DNA from: Halisarca cf. caerulea
Taxonomy: Eukaryota; Porifera; Demospongiae; Chondrillida; Halisarcidae
Direction of reading: 5' to 3'
NCBI GenBank assembly: GCA_963170055.1
Contig: CAUJGJ010000065.1
Span: 1,287,501-1,297,500, forward strand
Length of the DNA stretch: 10,000 nt
Part shown: one piece after another, positions 1-10,000 of the stretch
How the letters are laid out: the number at the start of each line of letters is the position of its first letter
Position numbering within the stretch: the stretch's first letter is position 1
Notes under the pieces: model-generated
Databases searched by the model: none
Told to the model about the DNA's origin: nothing
What the model saw: the letters and a program-made list of their open reading frames with translations, nothing else
Made by a program: the position numbers and the translations under genes

Positions 1-95
<95 letters not shown>
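1..95. repeat. (TG)n microsatellite at left edge
   Basis: Pure TG dinucleotides from the first base to 95, probably continuing beyond the window. On the gene 1 sense strand it is (CA)n, 22 bp after the exon 5 stop. It would lie in a 3' UTR or in the next intron. Confidence 0.98.
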
Positions 96-97
<2 letters not shown>

Positions 98-117
98 ATA
101 CGTGCACATACATACAT

Positions 118-329
118 TCATGCGTACATGAGTATGTAAAAGTGCAGGCATGTTTGTTTGCGAGCTACCATACCCACGCACAAACTATGTACACAGGTCA
201 AGTCCTCACTTTCTGTGTTGGTAGGCTGCATTGTTCCATACACAGGACAAGAAGGACCCAAACTCTTTCCTTCCCTTCCCTTGGGATAAGGAGGAGGAGG
301 ATGCTTGCGTCTACCACTCATCAGCATCT
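118..329 (-). CDS. Gene 1 exon 5 (probable last exon)
   Basis: The acceptor has a clear pyrimidine stretch, TCCACCCTTGCCTCAG, ending at 330. The exon starts with two bases that complete the codon left by exon 4 (A|AG) and reads 69 further codons to TGA at 120-118. Peptide features are a basic/Pro start (SGRRKHPPPPYPKGREGK) and a Thr/Ser/Glu stretch. The final approximately 25 residues look less protein-like, and a possible donor at the CTTGACCT|GTGTAC site could end the exon earlier, with more exons left of the window. No polyadenylation signal is visible before the window edge. Confidence 0.5.
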
Positions 330-380
330 CTGAGGCAAGGGTGGACAAGCTGTGTACATTTGCACTACTACACCTTCTCA

Positions 381-452
<72 letters not shown>

Positions 453-463
453 GCTCACAAACA

Positions 464-512
<49 letters not shown>

Positions 513-3500
513 ATGCATGAACACCACACACACACACACACACGTACACAACTACACTCACTCAAGATGGCTAAATTCCTCCACTCTGAAGTAAGCTTTG
601 GCTCAGCTCGTGGAGTAGACTGGCAGAGAGGTTCCGACAAGACAAACGATGAAGCCAGTTTGGAGGATGTCACACCAGTAGGAACTGATCCACTGTTAGT
701 TCTACCATTCCCAGACTGCTCCTGAGTCGGTGTAGGATAAGCACCATTGACATTTGGTGTTGATGGTGTGAGCGGAGAAGAAGGACTGTTGTGCTGTTCT
801 TCTGAGACATTTGCCTCTATTGAAGTCTTCTTAGATTTCTTATTCTTCCTTCGACCTCCTCCCTCTCGTGAATTTCCAGCGCTACCAAGTGGGCTTAAAG
901 TTGTTTGATTGGAAAATTCACCATCACCTGATGTTTCTGTTTTATCACTTGATCTGTCCAGTAAAACATCACCAGACAAAAGCCCATTTGTTGAGAAGAC
1001 TCCAGGTTGGTGGATGGAGGCTCCAGGTTGGTGGGCGGAGGCTCCAGGGTGGTGGGAGGGGTGTCCAGGTTGGTTAGTGGTGTCTCTAGGCTGGTGGGCA
1101 AGATCTTCAGGCCGGTGGGTGGAGGCTCCAGGTTGGAGAGAGGGGTGTCCAGGTTGGATGTCAAGGTCTCTGGTTTGGTGGGTGGAGGTTCCAGGTTGGT
1201 GGGTGGAGGCTCCAGGTTGGTGAGTGGAGGCTCCAGGTTGGTGGGTGGAAGCTCCAGGTTGGTGGGTAGAGGCTCCAGGTTGGTGGGTGGAAGCTCCAGG
1301 TTGGTGGGCAGAGGCTCTAGGTTGATGGGTGGAAGCTCCAGGTTGGTGGGTGGAGGCTCCAGGTTGGTGAGTGGAGGCTCCAGGTTGGAGGGAGGGGTGT
1401 CCAGGTTGGTGGGTGGAGGCTCCAGGTTGGTGGGTAGAAGTTCCACGTTGGTGGGTGGAGGCTCCAGGTTGGTGGGTGGAAGCTCCAGGTTGGAGGGAGG
1501 GGTGTCCAGGTTGGATGTCAAGATCTCCGGTTTGGTGGGTGGAGGCTCCAGGTTGGTGGGAGGGGTGTCCAGGTTGTTGGGTGGAGGCTCCAGGTTGGTG
1601 GGAGGGGTGTCCAGGTTGGTGGGTGGAGGCTCCATGTTGGTGGGTGGAGGCTCCATGTTGGTGGGTGGAGGCTCCAGGTTGGTGGGTGGAGGCTCCAGGT
1701 TGGTGGGTGGAGGCTCCAGGTTGGTGAGAGGGGTGTCCAGATTGGTAGGTGGAGGCTCCAGGTCGGTTGGTGGTGTCTCCAGGTTGGTGGGTGGTGTCTC
1801 CAGGTTGGTAGGTGGAGGCTCCAGGTTGGTTGGGAAAATCTCCAGGTTGGTGGGTGGAGGCTCCAGATTGGTTGGTGTGGTGCTGTTGCTCTCTGGAGGA
1901 AGATGAAAACCTAGTTTTCATCAGTGAAATGTCATCCCCTCCTCTCCCTTCTTCCCTGGATACATCACTGACCACATCACCTCCTCTCCTCACCTGACCA
2001 CCATCTTGCCCATGTATACCATGAACAAAAACTGCAGATGTGCTTTCTTGGCGGTTGTCACTTCCTGCAGTTACAGGTACCTCAGGAAAAGAACTTCTTG
2101 TAGTTGGACCATCTGTTGAATTAGTCTCATTCTGTGCCCCCAAAGGAAAGACAGATGCACCTCCAAGCAACTTCTTCTTCTTTTTCTTCTCCTTTTTGTC
2201 CACTTGTTTTTTACTCTTCTTTGCATCTGCAGAAGTACTGTCAGTAGTAGGGGTTTCCCCATTTGCTGATAAGGACCACATCTTTGTTTCATCCACGGGA
2301 TGTACCTTTGTCTTCCTGCCAAACACATTCTTGCTTGCCGTGAGTGGAAACTTGATCGCCTTTCCCTTTGCATCAACTAGAGGTACAAGTGCGGGCAAAG
2401 GACTGCCTTTACTCTGCTTCTTGTCCATTGAAACTTTTTTCTCCTTTTTCTTCAGTGTCAGCTCTTCTTTCCCCGAGCTGTCTTCTTCAGAAGTTCCTTC
2501 ATCACTTCCATAGAAGTGGCCATCTTTGTCAGTACCACCCAACTGACCACCTGATACCCCACCCCCCTCCCCTGGGGCTGCAGTGTGGGGGTCTGTATCC
2601 CTGGATCCTGCTATGATGGGTGAAGCGTTCAACTCACTGTCCAGCCTACCACGCACCAAGTGCAATTGCTCACTGTGTACTGGAGTGGAAGAGACGAGTG
2701 ATCCGTCTGTTGTTGTGTGAGCATTGTCGTCATGGTGTAATTGGTTGCTATGGGTGTCAATCGTTGCTATGGAACCATGTATGGGTTCATCATCATTCAG
2801 ACCTCTAACAGAAAGTTCATGAGGGTAGTCTCTGTATCCATGACTATTTGTGATGGCAGATGTTGGTTCTTGAAGCACATCAGCATTCTTGACATCTGAA
2901 GAATTCCTAATATATATTGTCCCTTCTCCTGAAACATTTCCATCTCCCTTTTTGGACCCATTCTCTTCTCTTCTTCCTGTCCCAACAAATTGTTCTGTTT
3001 CATCTTCTTCACTACCATCGTGGTTTGTTCCTGTGATATTTATTTTACGAGGGAAATCCTTTGATAATGAAGAGGAGTGTCCAGAGGATGATGTCAGATC
3101 CTTACCAGCCTCAAGCAATTGCTGTTTGCCACCCTTGGAGTGCTGCTTTGCTTTCTTCCTCAGCTCAGAATGGTGAGACCTGAAAGAATCTTCTATTCTT
3201 TCCTCCCCAATATTTTCTTCACTGCTGTATCCTGATACATTCACCTTGTGAGGATAATCCTTCAATAAAGAAGAGGAGTGACCAGTTGACCCAGACACAC
3301 CAGAAGATCCGGGTTTTCGTGAGACATGCCCACCTCTGCCTCCCTTCCTCCTTGAGCGGTCCTCTACTTTTTCTTCACCTCCATGATCATGGGTGCTGGG
3401 TTCATTGGCGTCACCAGGTACAACCAGCTTGCGAGGAAATCCCTTTAATACCATTGAGGTGTGCCCAGCAGAAAATAAAGGAGGGGACATCAGATCAGAA

Positions 3501-5950
3501 GACGTGGGTTTTCTTGATTTTGATGATTCTTTGTGATTAACTTCTCGTCCACTTGTAGATGACGGATCCAGCTCTTCCTTAGTAACATCCTCAACACTTT
3601 CTACATCATCCAATCCCACAAGACTCTCAGGTGATACTGTGTGTGTTGTTCTCCCTTCTTTCGAAGCAACTCTGATCCTCTCTGGGTAGTTTCCCACACT
3701 GAGTGCCGTTGTCGAGGAGGTGGGGGTGCTCAGACCACTTGTTTGAGGGACAGAACTATTCTGTTTTACTCTCCGACTGTCGTTCTCCAATGGGGACACA
3801 GATAAAATGTGGGGAGAATCCCTATCATTAACATTGGAGGCGTGACCAGCATCCAGAGAAGATGATGAAACACTTATATACTTTGGAGACTGCAGGCTGT
3901 CCATTGATTCTGTGATTTTTGATGAAGTCAGGAACTTTGAAGAACCAGAAAGGTCTTTCTTGTCACGCTTGTGATCAGATTTGACAACAAAATGTTGAGG
4001 AGTCAAGCTCCCAGCTTCTTCCCTTGTCTGTGTCTTCATTGACGATGAATTACTCATCGGTGGGGTTTCATCTCTGCTTCCCTTGACAGGGATTCTAGAA
4101 AACACTGTGTCCTCTTCGTCGCTCCCTTCAGAGGATGAAGCATGACTCACAAGCATGACCTACAGTACACAGGGAAGATGCATAGTATGGAATTTTACAG
4201 CAAAAAAAACAAAATCAAACCTTGGTAAATCGAAAACCTCTCAAAGCTAGGTACAGTTGAACTAGCCTAGTAAGTACCTGGTTTAGTACATACTCCTGGA
4301 TAGTAAGTACTCCTCATTCTGTCCCTGTGTATACCTCATGTACATAAACCAACCCTGATAGTAAGTACCTGGTTTAGTACATACTCCTGGATAGTAAGTA
4401 CTCCTCATTCTGTCTCTGTGTATACCGCATGTACACAAACCAACCCTGATAGTAAGTACCTGGTTTAGTACATACTCCTGGATAGTAAGTACTCCTCATT
4501 CTGTCCCTGTGTATACCTCATGTACATAAACCAACCCTGATAGTAAGTACCGCTGATAGTAAGTACTGATTCTGTATCCCCTTCGAGGTACGCACTCAGG
4601 AAATTTCACTGTAATATGTTTTTTAAAATGCTTCAAGTCCCATCCATGTCTACCGCCATACGTACACACATACACATGAAGCCCCTACAAAAACTGGGAA
4701 CCCCTTGAATTAACACTGTCCCAAATGGTCACGAAAACGTAGCATAATACATCAGCGAGTGCGCGTGTACGCTCCCTGTATGAAGAACCTGCTCCTTTTG
4801 TAAGGCTTAGTCAATAGAAAAACACAAAAGAGTGAGTGACTAGATACACTCAACACACAGGACAACACCAACAAGAGCACAAAACTCTCCATCGACAATC
4901 ACTTACATTCTCCTTAGATTCTCTAGTCTTATCGTTGCTGGCAACATTTAAGAAACGATGATCCCTCTGCTTCTCTTCTTGATCCTCTCCCTCTACAACT
5001 GACGGTGTCTCTTTGCTTCTGTTGGAACCATGGTCCTCTTTATCCTCTTCCACATTCAGAGATGCAACATAGCGAAGGTATGCCTCCCTTGTTGCCTTGT
5101 CGCTGATGAGTGGTAGAACGTCCTTCAAACTTGCTTCACGTAGAGTGCGCGGATCCATGTCTCCTCGAATCGATGCCAGTGCTAATTTCAGCTCCTGAAA
5201 GTTCGGACTGTCCTTTTGCTGCTCCACAAGAGTTTGGAAATTAAGTTCTGCAAGGCGACCATATTTTTCTGTCTTCAACAGTGTGGTATCAGTAGTGTCT
5301 AGAAGATCGGCCTGAAGAGATTGAGGGGCTGGTGTTACTGCAAGCACTCGTGATGACTTGGGGGTCTTTCTGGACTTTGTCGGAGTTTTACTTTGTTCTG
5401 TCTTCTTCTCACTCAATGGAGTGATGGAGTCTTCAAAGGAAACACAAAACATTGGCATATGCACTCACATCTAAACATGTACAAACAGTAGCCCTGGACA
5501 ATATATCAATATTAGTAGTCAATATCAATATCAATCCGAAACTGACAATACAATAATTACAATTTTGAATAGTCAATATATCGAATACTCAATATATCAA
5601 TTATCAGCAGTTTTCTAGAGCAAGTTCAGTTACCTCCTTTTGCAGTACAACAATGGTTGGGTTAAAATAGGGAAGACTAACAGAAGAAGTCTAATATATG
5701 AGTAAGGGTCCAATTTGCCTGGGTACATAGTGCTAAAATATTTTTAACCATCCACTCAATTATGCCATAACTGAGGGATCAAAATTGGGATATCAACATT
5801 GGAGGACAATATTGAGATATACCGACTAATACCGACTATCTGTCAATTAGTAACTAGTTATAATTTTCAATACCATCCAGGACTAACAAACACATATACA
5901 CCCACCCACCCACCCACACACACATACGCACACACCCACACACCCACACA

Positions 5951-5988
<38 letters not shown>

Positions 5989-6797
5989 TACACACACACA
6001 CACATGCCACCACCACCACCACCACCACTACCATGGACACACACCCCGTAGCTGAACCTTCAGTGGCAGTGCTCTGGCTGTTCTTCTTTTTCGCAGGTGT
6101 GACACTACCCTTCTTCCTCTTCTTGGGCTTGTCTGAGGCCGCACGGCTCCCTCCACTGGCACCACGAGAAGGCGGATTCTCTAACAATAACTTCTCCATT
6201 TCATCTGAGCAGAGAAAAGGAAAGAACAACTTGCAACTCAAATACAGTGGAGCCCGCTATTCAGGATACTTGAAAATCTGGACATCTGTATAAACTGTAC
6301 ATTCAGCTGTGGTCCCAAAGTCTCTTACATATCATATGAATGACTTATTGGGACAACCATGGAAAATCAGGACACCTCTGTAATCAGGACACTTTTGGTG
6401 GTCCCAAGATTTCTGCATTGCACAGGTTCCACTTCAATCCAGTATAAAGACGAAACGCATATATAAATTTTGCAGTTAGGGGTAGGCTATGACGGTTGTT
6501 AAATATACCTATGCCAATGGATAAGGAGAGGGTTTATGATGGCGGGACAAACGACAATCAACACAAGCAATGGCGGGACTACTGCTGCAAGCTTCACTGG
6601 ACCATAAATCCTCCAACCATCCATGTTCCAACTCAGTACCTACCGCTAAAATTCTTTCGTGCAGCAGTTTGTTGAGATTGGGAAGGAGCAACGCTTCCCT
6701 TCTTCTGCGACATCCATTTCTTGTGATCCTTCAGCACAGAGAGAGCCTGCTGTAGCGTTTCGCTCTGTTTTTGATGCGATGGCTTCTCCAAGTCCAT
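118..6797 (-). CDS. Gene 1: large disordered, repeat-rich, probably nuclear protein (5 exons, 1,544 aa)
   Basis: Spliced model: 6797-6644, 6204-6058, 5430-4907, 4159-562 and 329-118. All introns are GT..AG and all four junction phases agree (1, 1, 0, 1), which gives one uninterrupted frame ending in TGA. I do not recognise a family. Regions in order: basic N-terminus (1-51); Lys/Arg-rich segment (about 75-95); likely helical block (about 150-226), the only part that looks globular; Ser/acid-rich disordered region with a recurring [FY]P-[RH]-basic-hydrophobic motif (about 295-730); Lys-rich, nuclear-localisation-like stretches (about 840-940); 42 heptads (1038-1331); basic/Ser tail. There is no signal peptide or membrane segment, so a nuclear protein is inferred. 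The start is the first in-frame ATG after an upstream in-frame stop. The last exon could continue left of the window if 329-118 is internal. Function unknown. Confidence 0.75.
382..549. repeat. Compound (CA)n microsatellite in gene 1 intron 4
   Basis: CA runs at 382-450, about 456-513 and 523-549, separated by short imperfect stretches. On the sense strand it is (GT)n within intron 4 (561-330), starting 12 bases after the donor. Confidence 0.97.
562..4159 (-). CDS. Gene 1 exon 4 (3.6-kb exon, residues 276-1474; motif repeats, Lys-rich stretch, 42 heptads)
   Basis: The acceptor CTGTAG lies just before 4159; the donor is TTGA|GTGAGT at 562/561. Reading past that donor would run into a (GT)n tract and give an artificial Cys/Val tail. 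Nearly 1,200 codons are open without a stop, in a composition unlike random sequence (Ser, Lys, Glu/Asp, Gly). The 5' half holds recurring copies of a [FY]P[RH] motif and many acidic/Ser phospho-type sites (SSSEGSDEED near the start). The middle has Lys runs (KKEKKKKKK near 2169-2215). The 3' third encodes the heptad array (992-1873) and then a basic segment (GGRRKNKKSKK). The whole exon looks intrinsically disordered. Confidence 0.8.
992..1873 (-). repeat. Coding 21-bp minisatellite, 42 copies (heptad HQPGAST)
   Basis: 882 bp, exactly 42 units of 21 bp, inside gene 1 exon 4. In the gene frame it encodes residues 1038-1331. Consensus is H-Q-P-G-A-S-T, with variants such as HQPGHPS, YQPGDTT, HQPRASA and HQTGDLD. 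Unit length is a multiple of three, so copy-number changes keep frame. A higher-order block (DLD-IQPGHPS-LQPGAST) occurs twice (near 1110-1190 and 1480-1545), showing that multi-unit segments were duplicated. The heptads lack bulky hydrophobics, so a disordered spacer is expected. Each unit carries Ser/Thr. Confidence 0.9.
2801..3847 (-). repeat. Recurring protein motif GHxS..L.[FY]P[RH]..[VI].[VI].G in gene 1
   Basis: Degenerate copies at 3791-3847 (GHASNVNDRDSPHILSVSP), 3662-3697 (VGNYPERIRVAS), 3410-3466 (GHTSMVLKGFPRKLVVPGD), 3230-3283 (GHSSSLLKDYPHKVNVSG), 3029-3082 (GHSSSLSKDFPRKINITG) and 2801-2842 (HGYRDYPHELSVRG). A weak copy may lie near 4080-4103 (VFSRIPVKG). Each is followed by an acidic/Ser stretch. 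The DNA is diverged, so this is old or selected at protein level, unlike the young minisatellite downstream. Confidence 0.7.
4268..4560. repeat. 91-bp tandem repeat, about 3.2 copies, in gene 1 intron 3
   Basis: Units start at 4268, 4359 and 4450 with a partial fourth from 4541. Each begins TAGTAAGTACCTGG and ends AACCAACCCTGA. Units 1 and 3 are nearly identical; unit 2 differs at a few positions (for example CTCTGTGTATACCGC). TAGTAAGTAC also recurs inside each unit. It lies in intron 3 (4906-4160), whose remaining sequence shows nothing else recognisable. Confidence 0.9.
4907..5430 (-). CDS. Gene 1 exon 3 (residues 102-275, helical block)
   Basis: The acceptor is TTTCCTTTGAAG, just before 5430; the donor is GAGAAT|GTAAGT at 4907/4906, a strong consensus. 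The first third is Ser/Thr/Lys/Pro-rich with SP/TP-like sites (KTPTKSRKTPKSS). Residues about 150-226 have a heptad-like hydrophobic pattern (YGRLAELNFQTLVEQ and LKDVLPLISD, AYLRYVASL) and look like several helices. This is the only stretch in the protein likely to fold and the best query for a distant-homology search. After it comes a charged, acidic linker. No known domain recognised. Confidence 0.75.
5489..5885. mobile_element. Probable non-autonomous DNA transposon (MITE) in gene 1 intron 2
   Basis: The ends TAGCCCTGGA (5489-5498) and TCCAGGACTA (5876-5885) are inverted repeats matching at 9 of 10 bases. They are flanked by ACAAACAG (5481-5488) and ACAAACAC (5886-5893), a 7-of-8 direct repeat as expected for an 8-bp target duplication (hAT-like). 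The 397-bp interior is AT-rich with many ATATCAATA-type motifs and no coding potential. Caution: the right flank is the start of a CA-rich tract, so the duplication might be chance. Confidence 0.55.
5886..6028. repeat. Compound (CA)n and (CCA)n repeats in gene 1 intron 2
   Basis: CCCA/CA-type runs from 5886 to about 6004, then (CCA)n from about 6007 to 6028. It begins at the right boundary of the 5489-5885 element and ends about 30 bases from the exon 2 donor. On the sense strand it is GT/TGG-rich. Confidence 0.95.
6058..6204 (-). CDS. Gene 1 exon 2 (residues 52-100, Lys-rich)
   Basis: The acceptor has a pyrimidine tract ending CTGCTCAG, just before 6204; the donor is GAAG|GTTCAG at 6058/6057. 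Phase is 1 in and 1 out, so the exon joins exon 1 as FS-D-EMEK and exon 3 as TATE-D-SITP. The peptide has an acidic helix (EMEKLLLENP) and then a basic cluster (DKPKKRKKGS and AKKK) that looks like a nuclear localisation signal. Weaker GT positions a few bases downstream, at the start of a GT-rich tract, do not keep frame as well as this donor. Confidence 0.65.
6245..6434. mobile_element. Probable pogo/Tigger-like MITE in gene 1 intron 1
   Basis: The left end CAGTGGAGCC, preceded by TA, and the right end GGTTCCACT are near-perfect inverted repeats (8 of 9 over AGTGGAGCC). CAGTGGAACC-type ends are characteristic of Tigger/pogo elements in animal genomes. The approximately 190-bp interior repeats GTGGTCCCAA and TCAGGACAC. 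The expected TA on the right is not preserved, and it carries no transposase. Confidence 0.5.
6644..6797 (-). CDS. Gene 1 exon 1 (start codon, residues 1-51)
   Basis: It begins at ATG 6797-6795 (MDLEKPSHQK) and ends at a good donor, AGCG|GTAGGT, at 6644/6643, leaving one base. Another ATG at 6873 lies in a different frame. That frame runs through the exon and stops just before the donor, so it would act as an overlapping upstream ORF if the transcript starts that far out. The chosen frame is the one that splices in phase to exon 2. The encoded peptide has a short predicted helix (ETLQQALSVLKDHKKW) followed by a Gln/Ser/Lys-rich linker. The transcription start is not known. Confidence 0.65.
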
Positions 6798-6986
6798 CTT
6801 CAAATCGACAGCAATGTTTCCCTCCCTCCAAACAAATCGATATACGCTTACTATACCTTTCAACACGCAACATTTACATACAAAAATGTATTAAATGCCA
6901 ATTTATTACACTAAACCCGAAGTAAACTGGCAATAGAACGATGTATATAAAAATACAATGATGACTTCATCCAAGTAAAAATGGCG
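6798..6986 (-). other. Compact intergenic region: gene 2 3' UTR and gene 1 5' region
   Basis: 189 bp from the gene 2 stop to the gene 1 ATG. It contains the AATAAA at 6902-6907 and an ATG at 6873 opening an out-of-frame reading frame across gene 1 exon 1. No TATA box is evident. An AG lies immediately before the gene 1 ATG (GATTTGAAG|ATG), with a poor pyrimidine tract. Either a very short promoter or 5' processing such as trans-splicing is possible; the sequence does not decide. Confidence 0.5.
6902..6907 (-). promoter_or_regulatory. Gene 2 polyadenylation signal AATAAA
   Basis: Canonical AATAAA on the minus strand, about 80 bases past the gene 2 stop codon and about 105 bases before the gene 1 start codon. 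The cleavage site would fall near 6880-6890, leaving less than about 90 bp for the whole intergenic region and gene 1 promoter. Confidence 0.7.
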
Positions 6987-9687
<2,701 letters not shown>

Positions 9688-10000
9688 CTAAACATCAAGA
9701 GAGAGAGAGAGAGAACACACAACCTTCAGCATCAGTCCTCAGCAAGACAAATTGTCATGGGTAGAAGAGGAAACAGGTCAGTTTCAAATCACTACAACCA
9801 ATGATGAATGACAACTAAACCGCTTATAACATGCCAAAGGCTTCTCACTCTGCTAATGGGTTAATAGTGCATAAGGTGATCTAACTACTGGTTACCAAGA
9901 CAATGGAATCCATGTTAATACTACTACCACGAAGGAAGGAAATCCAACAAGGGATGGCGGGCACACCAAAGACAAGACCAATCACCCAAGTGTCAACACA
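9688..10000 (-). other. Right-edge non-coding stretch (probable gene 2 intron)
   Basis: The only structure seen is the (GA)n run at 9698-9714, the sense-strand pyrimidine tract before exon A. No reading frame or splice pair here is convincing. The exon supplying the phase-1 base for exon A lies to the right of the window. Confidence 0.4.

Noticed and set aside
455..561. Cys/Val-rich C-terminal tail if exon 4 is read through
   Set aside because: It is just (GT)n translation beyond a good GTGAGT donor; splicing to exon 5 keeps frame.
895..1656. Long NLEPPPT-type frame on the minus strand
   Set aside because: Only the repeat is open; it ends soon after the array and does not continue into flanking coding sequence, unlike HQPGAST.
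1007..1906. Plus-strand Gly/Ser/Arg or Trp/Pro repeat proteins
   Set aside because: Shadows of the 21-bp repeat with no start context, splice partners or coding flanks.
2040..2513. Plus-strand Phe/Ser-rich frame
   Set aside because: Antisense of the Lys-rich coding region of gene 1.
4268..4560. CRISPR-like array
   Set aside because: The whole 91-bp unit is repeated without unique spacers, in an intron of an animal gene.
6644..6873. Gene 1 start at the ATG at 6873
   Set aside because: That frame stops within exon 1 before the donor and cannot reach exon 2.

Overview
This is nuclear DNA from a multicellular animal, most likely an invertebrate. The evidence is short phase-consistent introns with GT..AG ends, abundant (CA)n/(TG)n microsatellites, small terminal-inverted-repeat elements in introns, and an HMG-box gene with an acidic tail. 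Tight packing (about 190 bp between the stop of one gene and the start of the next) suits a compact invertebrate genome such as a sponge, but that placement is a guess. No bacterial features, rRNA, tRNA or CRISPR array are seen.

Two protein genes lie head-to-tail on the minus strand. Gene 2 (9687 down to 6987; its 5' part lies beyond the right edge) encodes an HMG-box protein. Seven exons were joined by hand (9687-9619, 9340-9174, 9057-8956, 8675-8520, 8323-8111, 7782-7502, 7221-6987) and every junction keeps frame. The visible 407 residues contain an unrecognised N-terminal helical part, two HMG boxes and a Ser/Asp/Glu tail. The closest architectures I know are UBF-like nucleolar HMG proteins and HMGB proteins.

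Gene 1 (6797 down to 118) starts about 105 bp downstream of the gene 2 AATAAA signal. Five exons join in frame (6797-6644, 6204-6058, 5430-4907, 4159-562, 329-118) to give a predicted 1,544-residue protein that I do not recognise. It has a basic N-terminus, one helical block, then a 3.6-kb exon that is low-complexity and Ser/Lys/acid-rich. That exon holds a degenerate short motif repeated about every 45-85 residues, a Lys-rich nuclear-type stretch, and 42 copies of a seven-residue repeat encoded by a 21-bp minisatellite.

Introns carry most of the other structure. There are (GT)n/(CA)n tracts right at several 5' splice sites, a 91-bp tandem repeat in gene 1 intron 3, a probable 397-bp inverted-repeat transposon with flanking direct repeats in gene 1 intron 2, and a probable 190-bp pogo/Tigger-like MITE in gene 1 intron 1. 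The most interesting leads are three. The GU and CA repeats in successive introns of gene 2 could pair and loop out in-frame exons. Gene 1 carries an undescribed recurring motif. Its coding minisatellite is open in several frames and G-rich on one strand. A functional link between the two genes is not shown; both products look nuclear.
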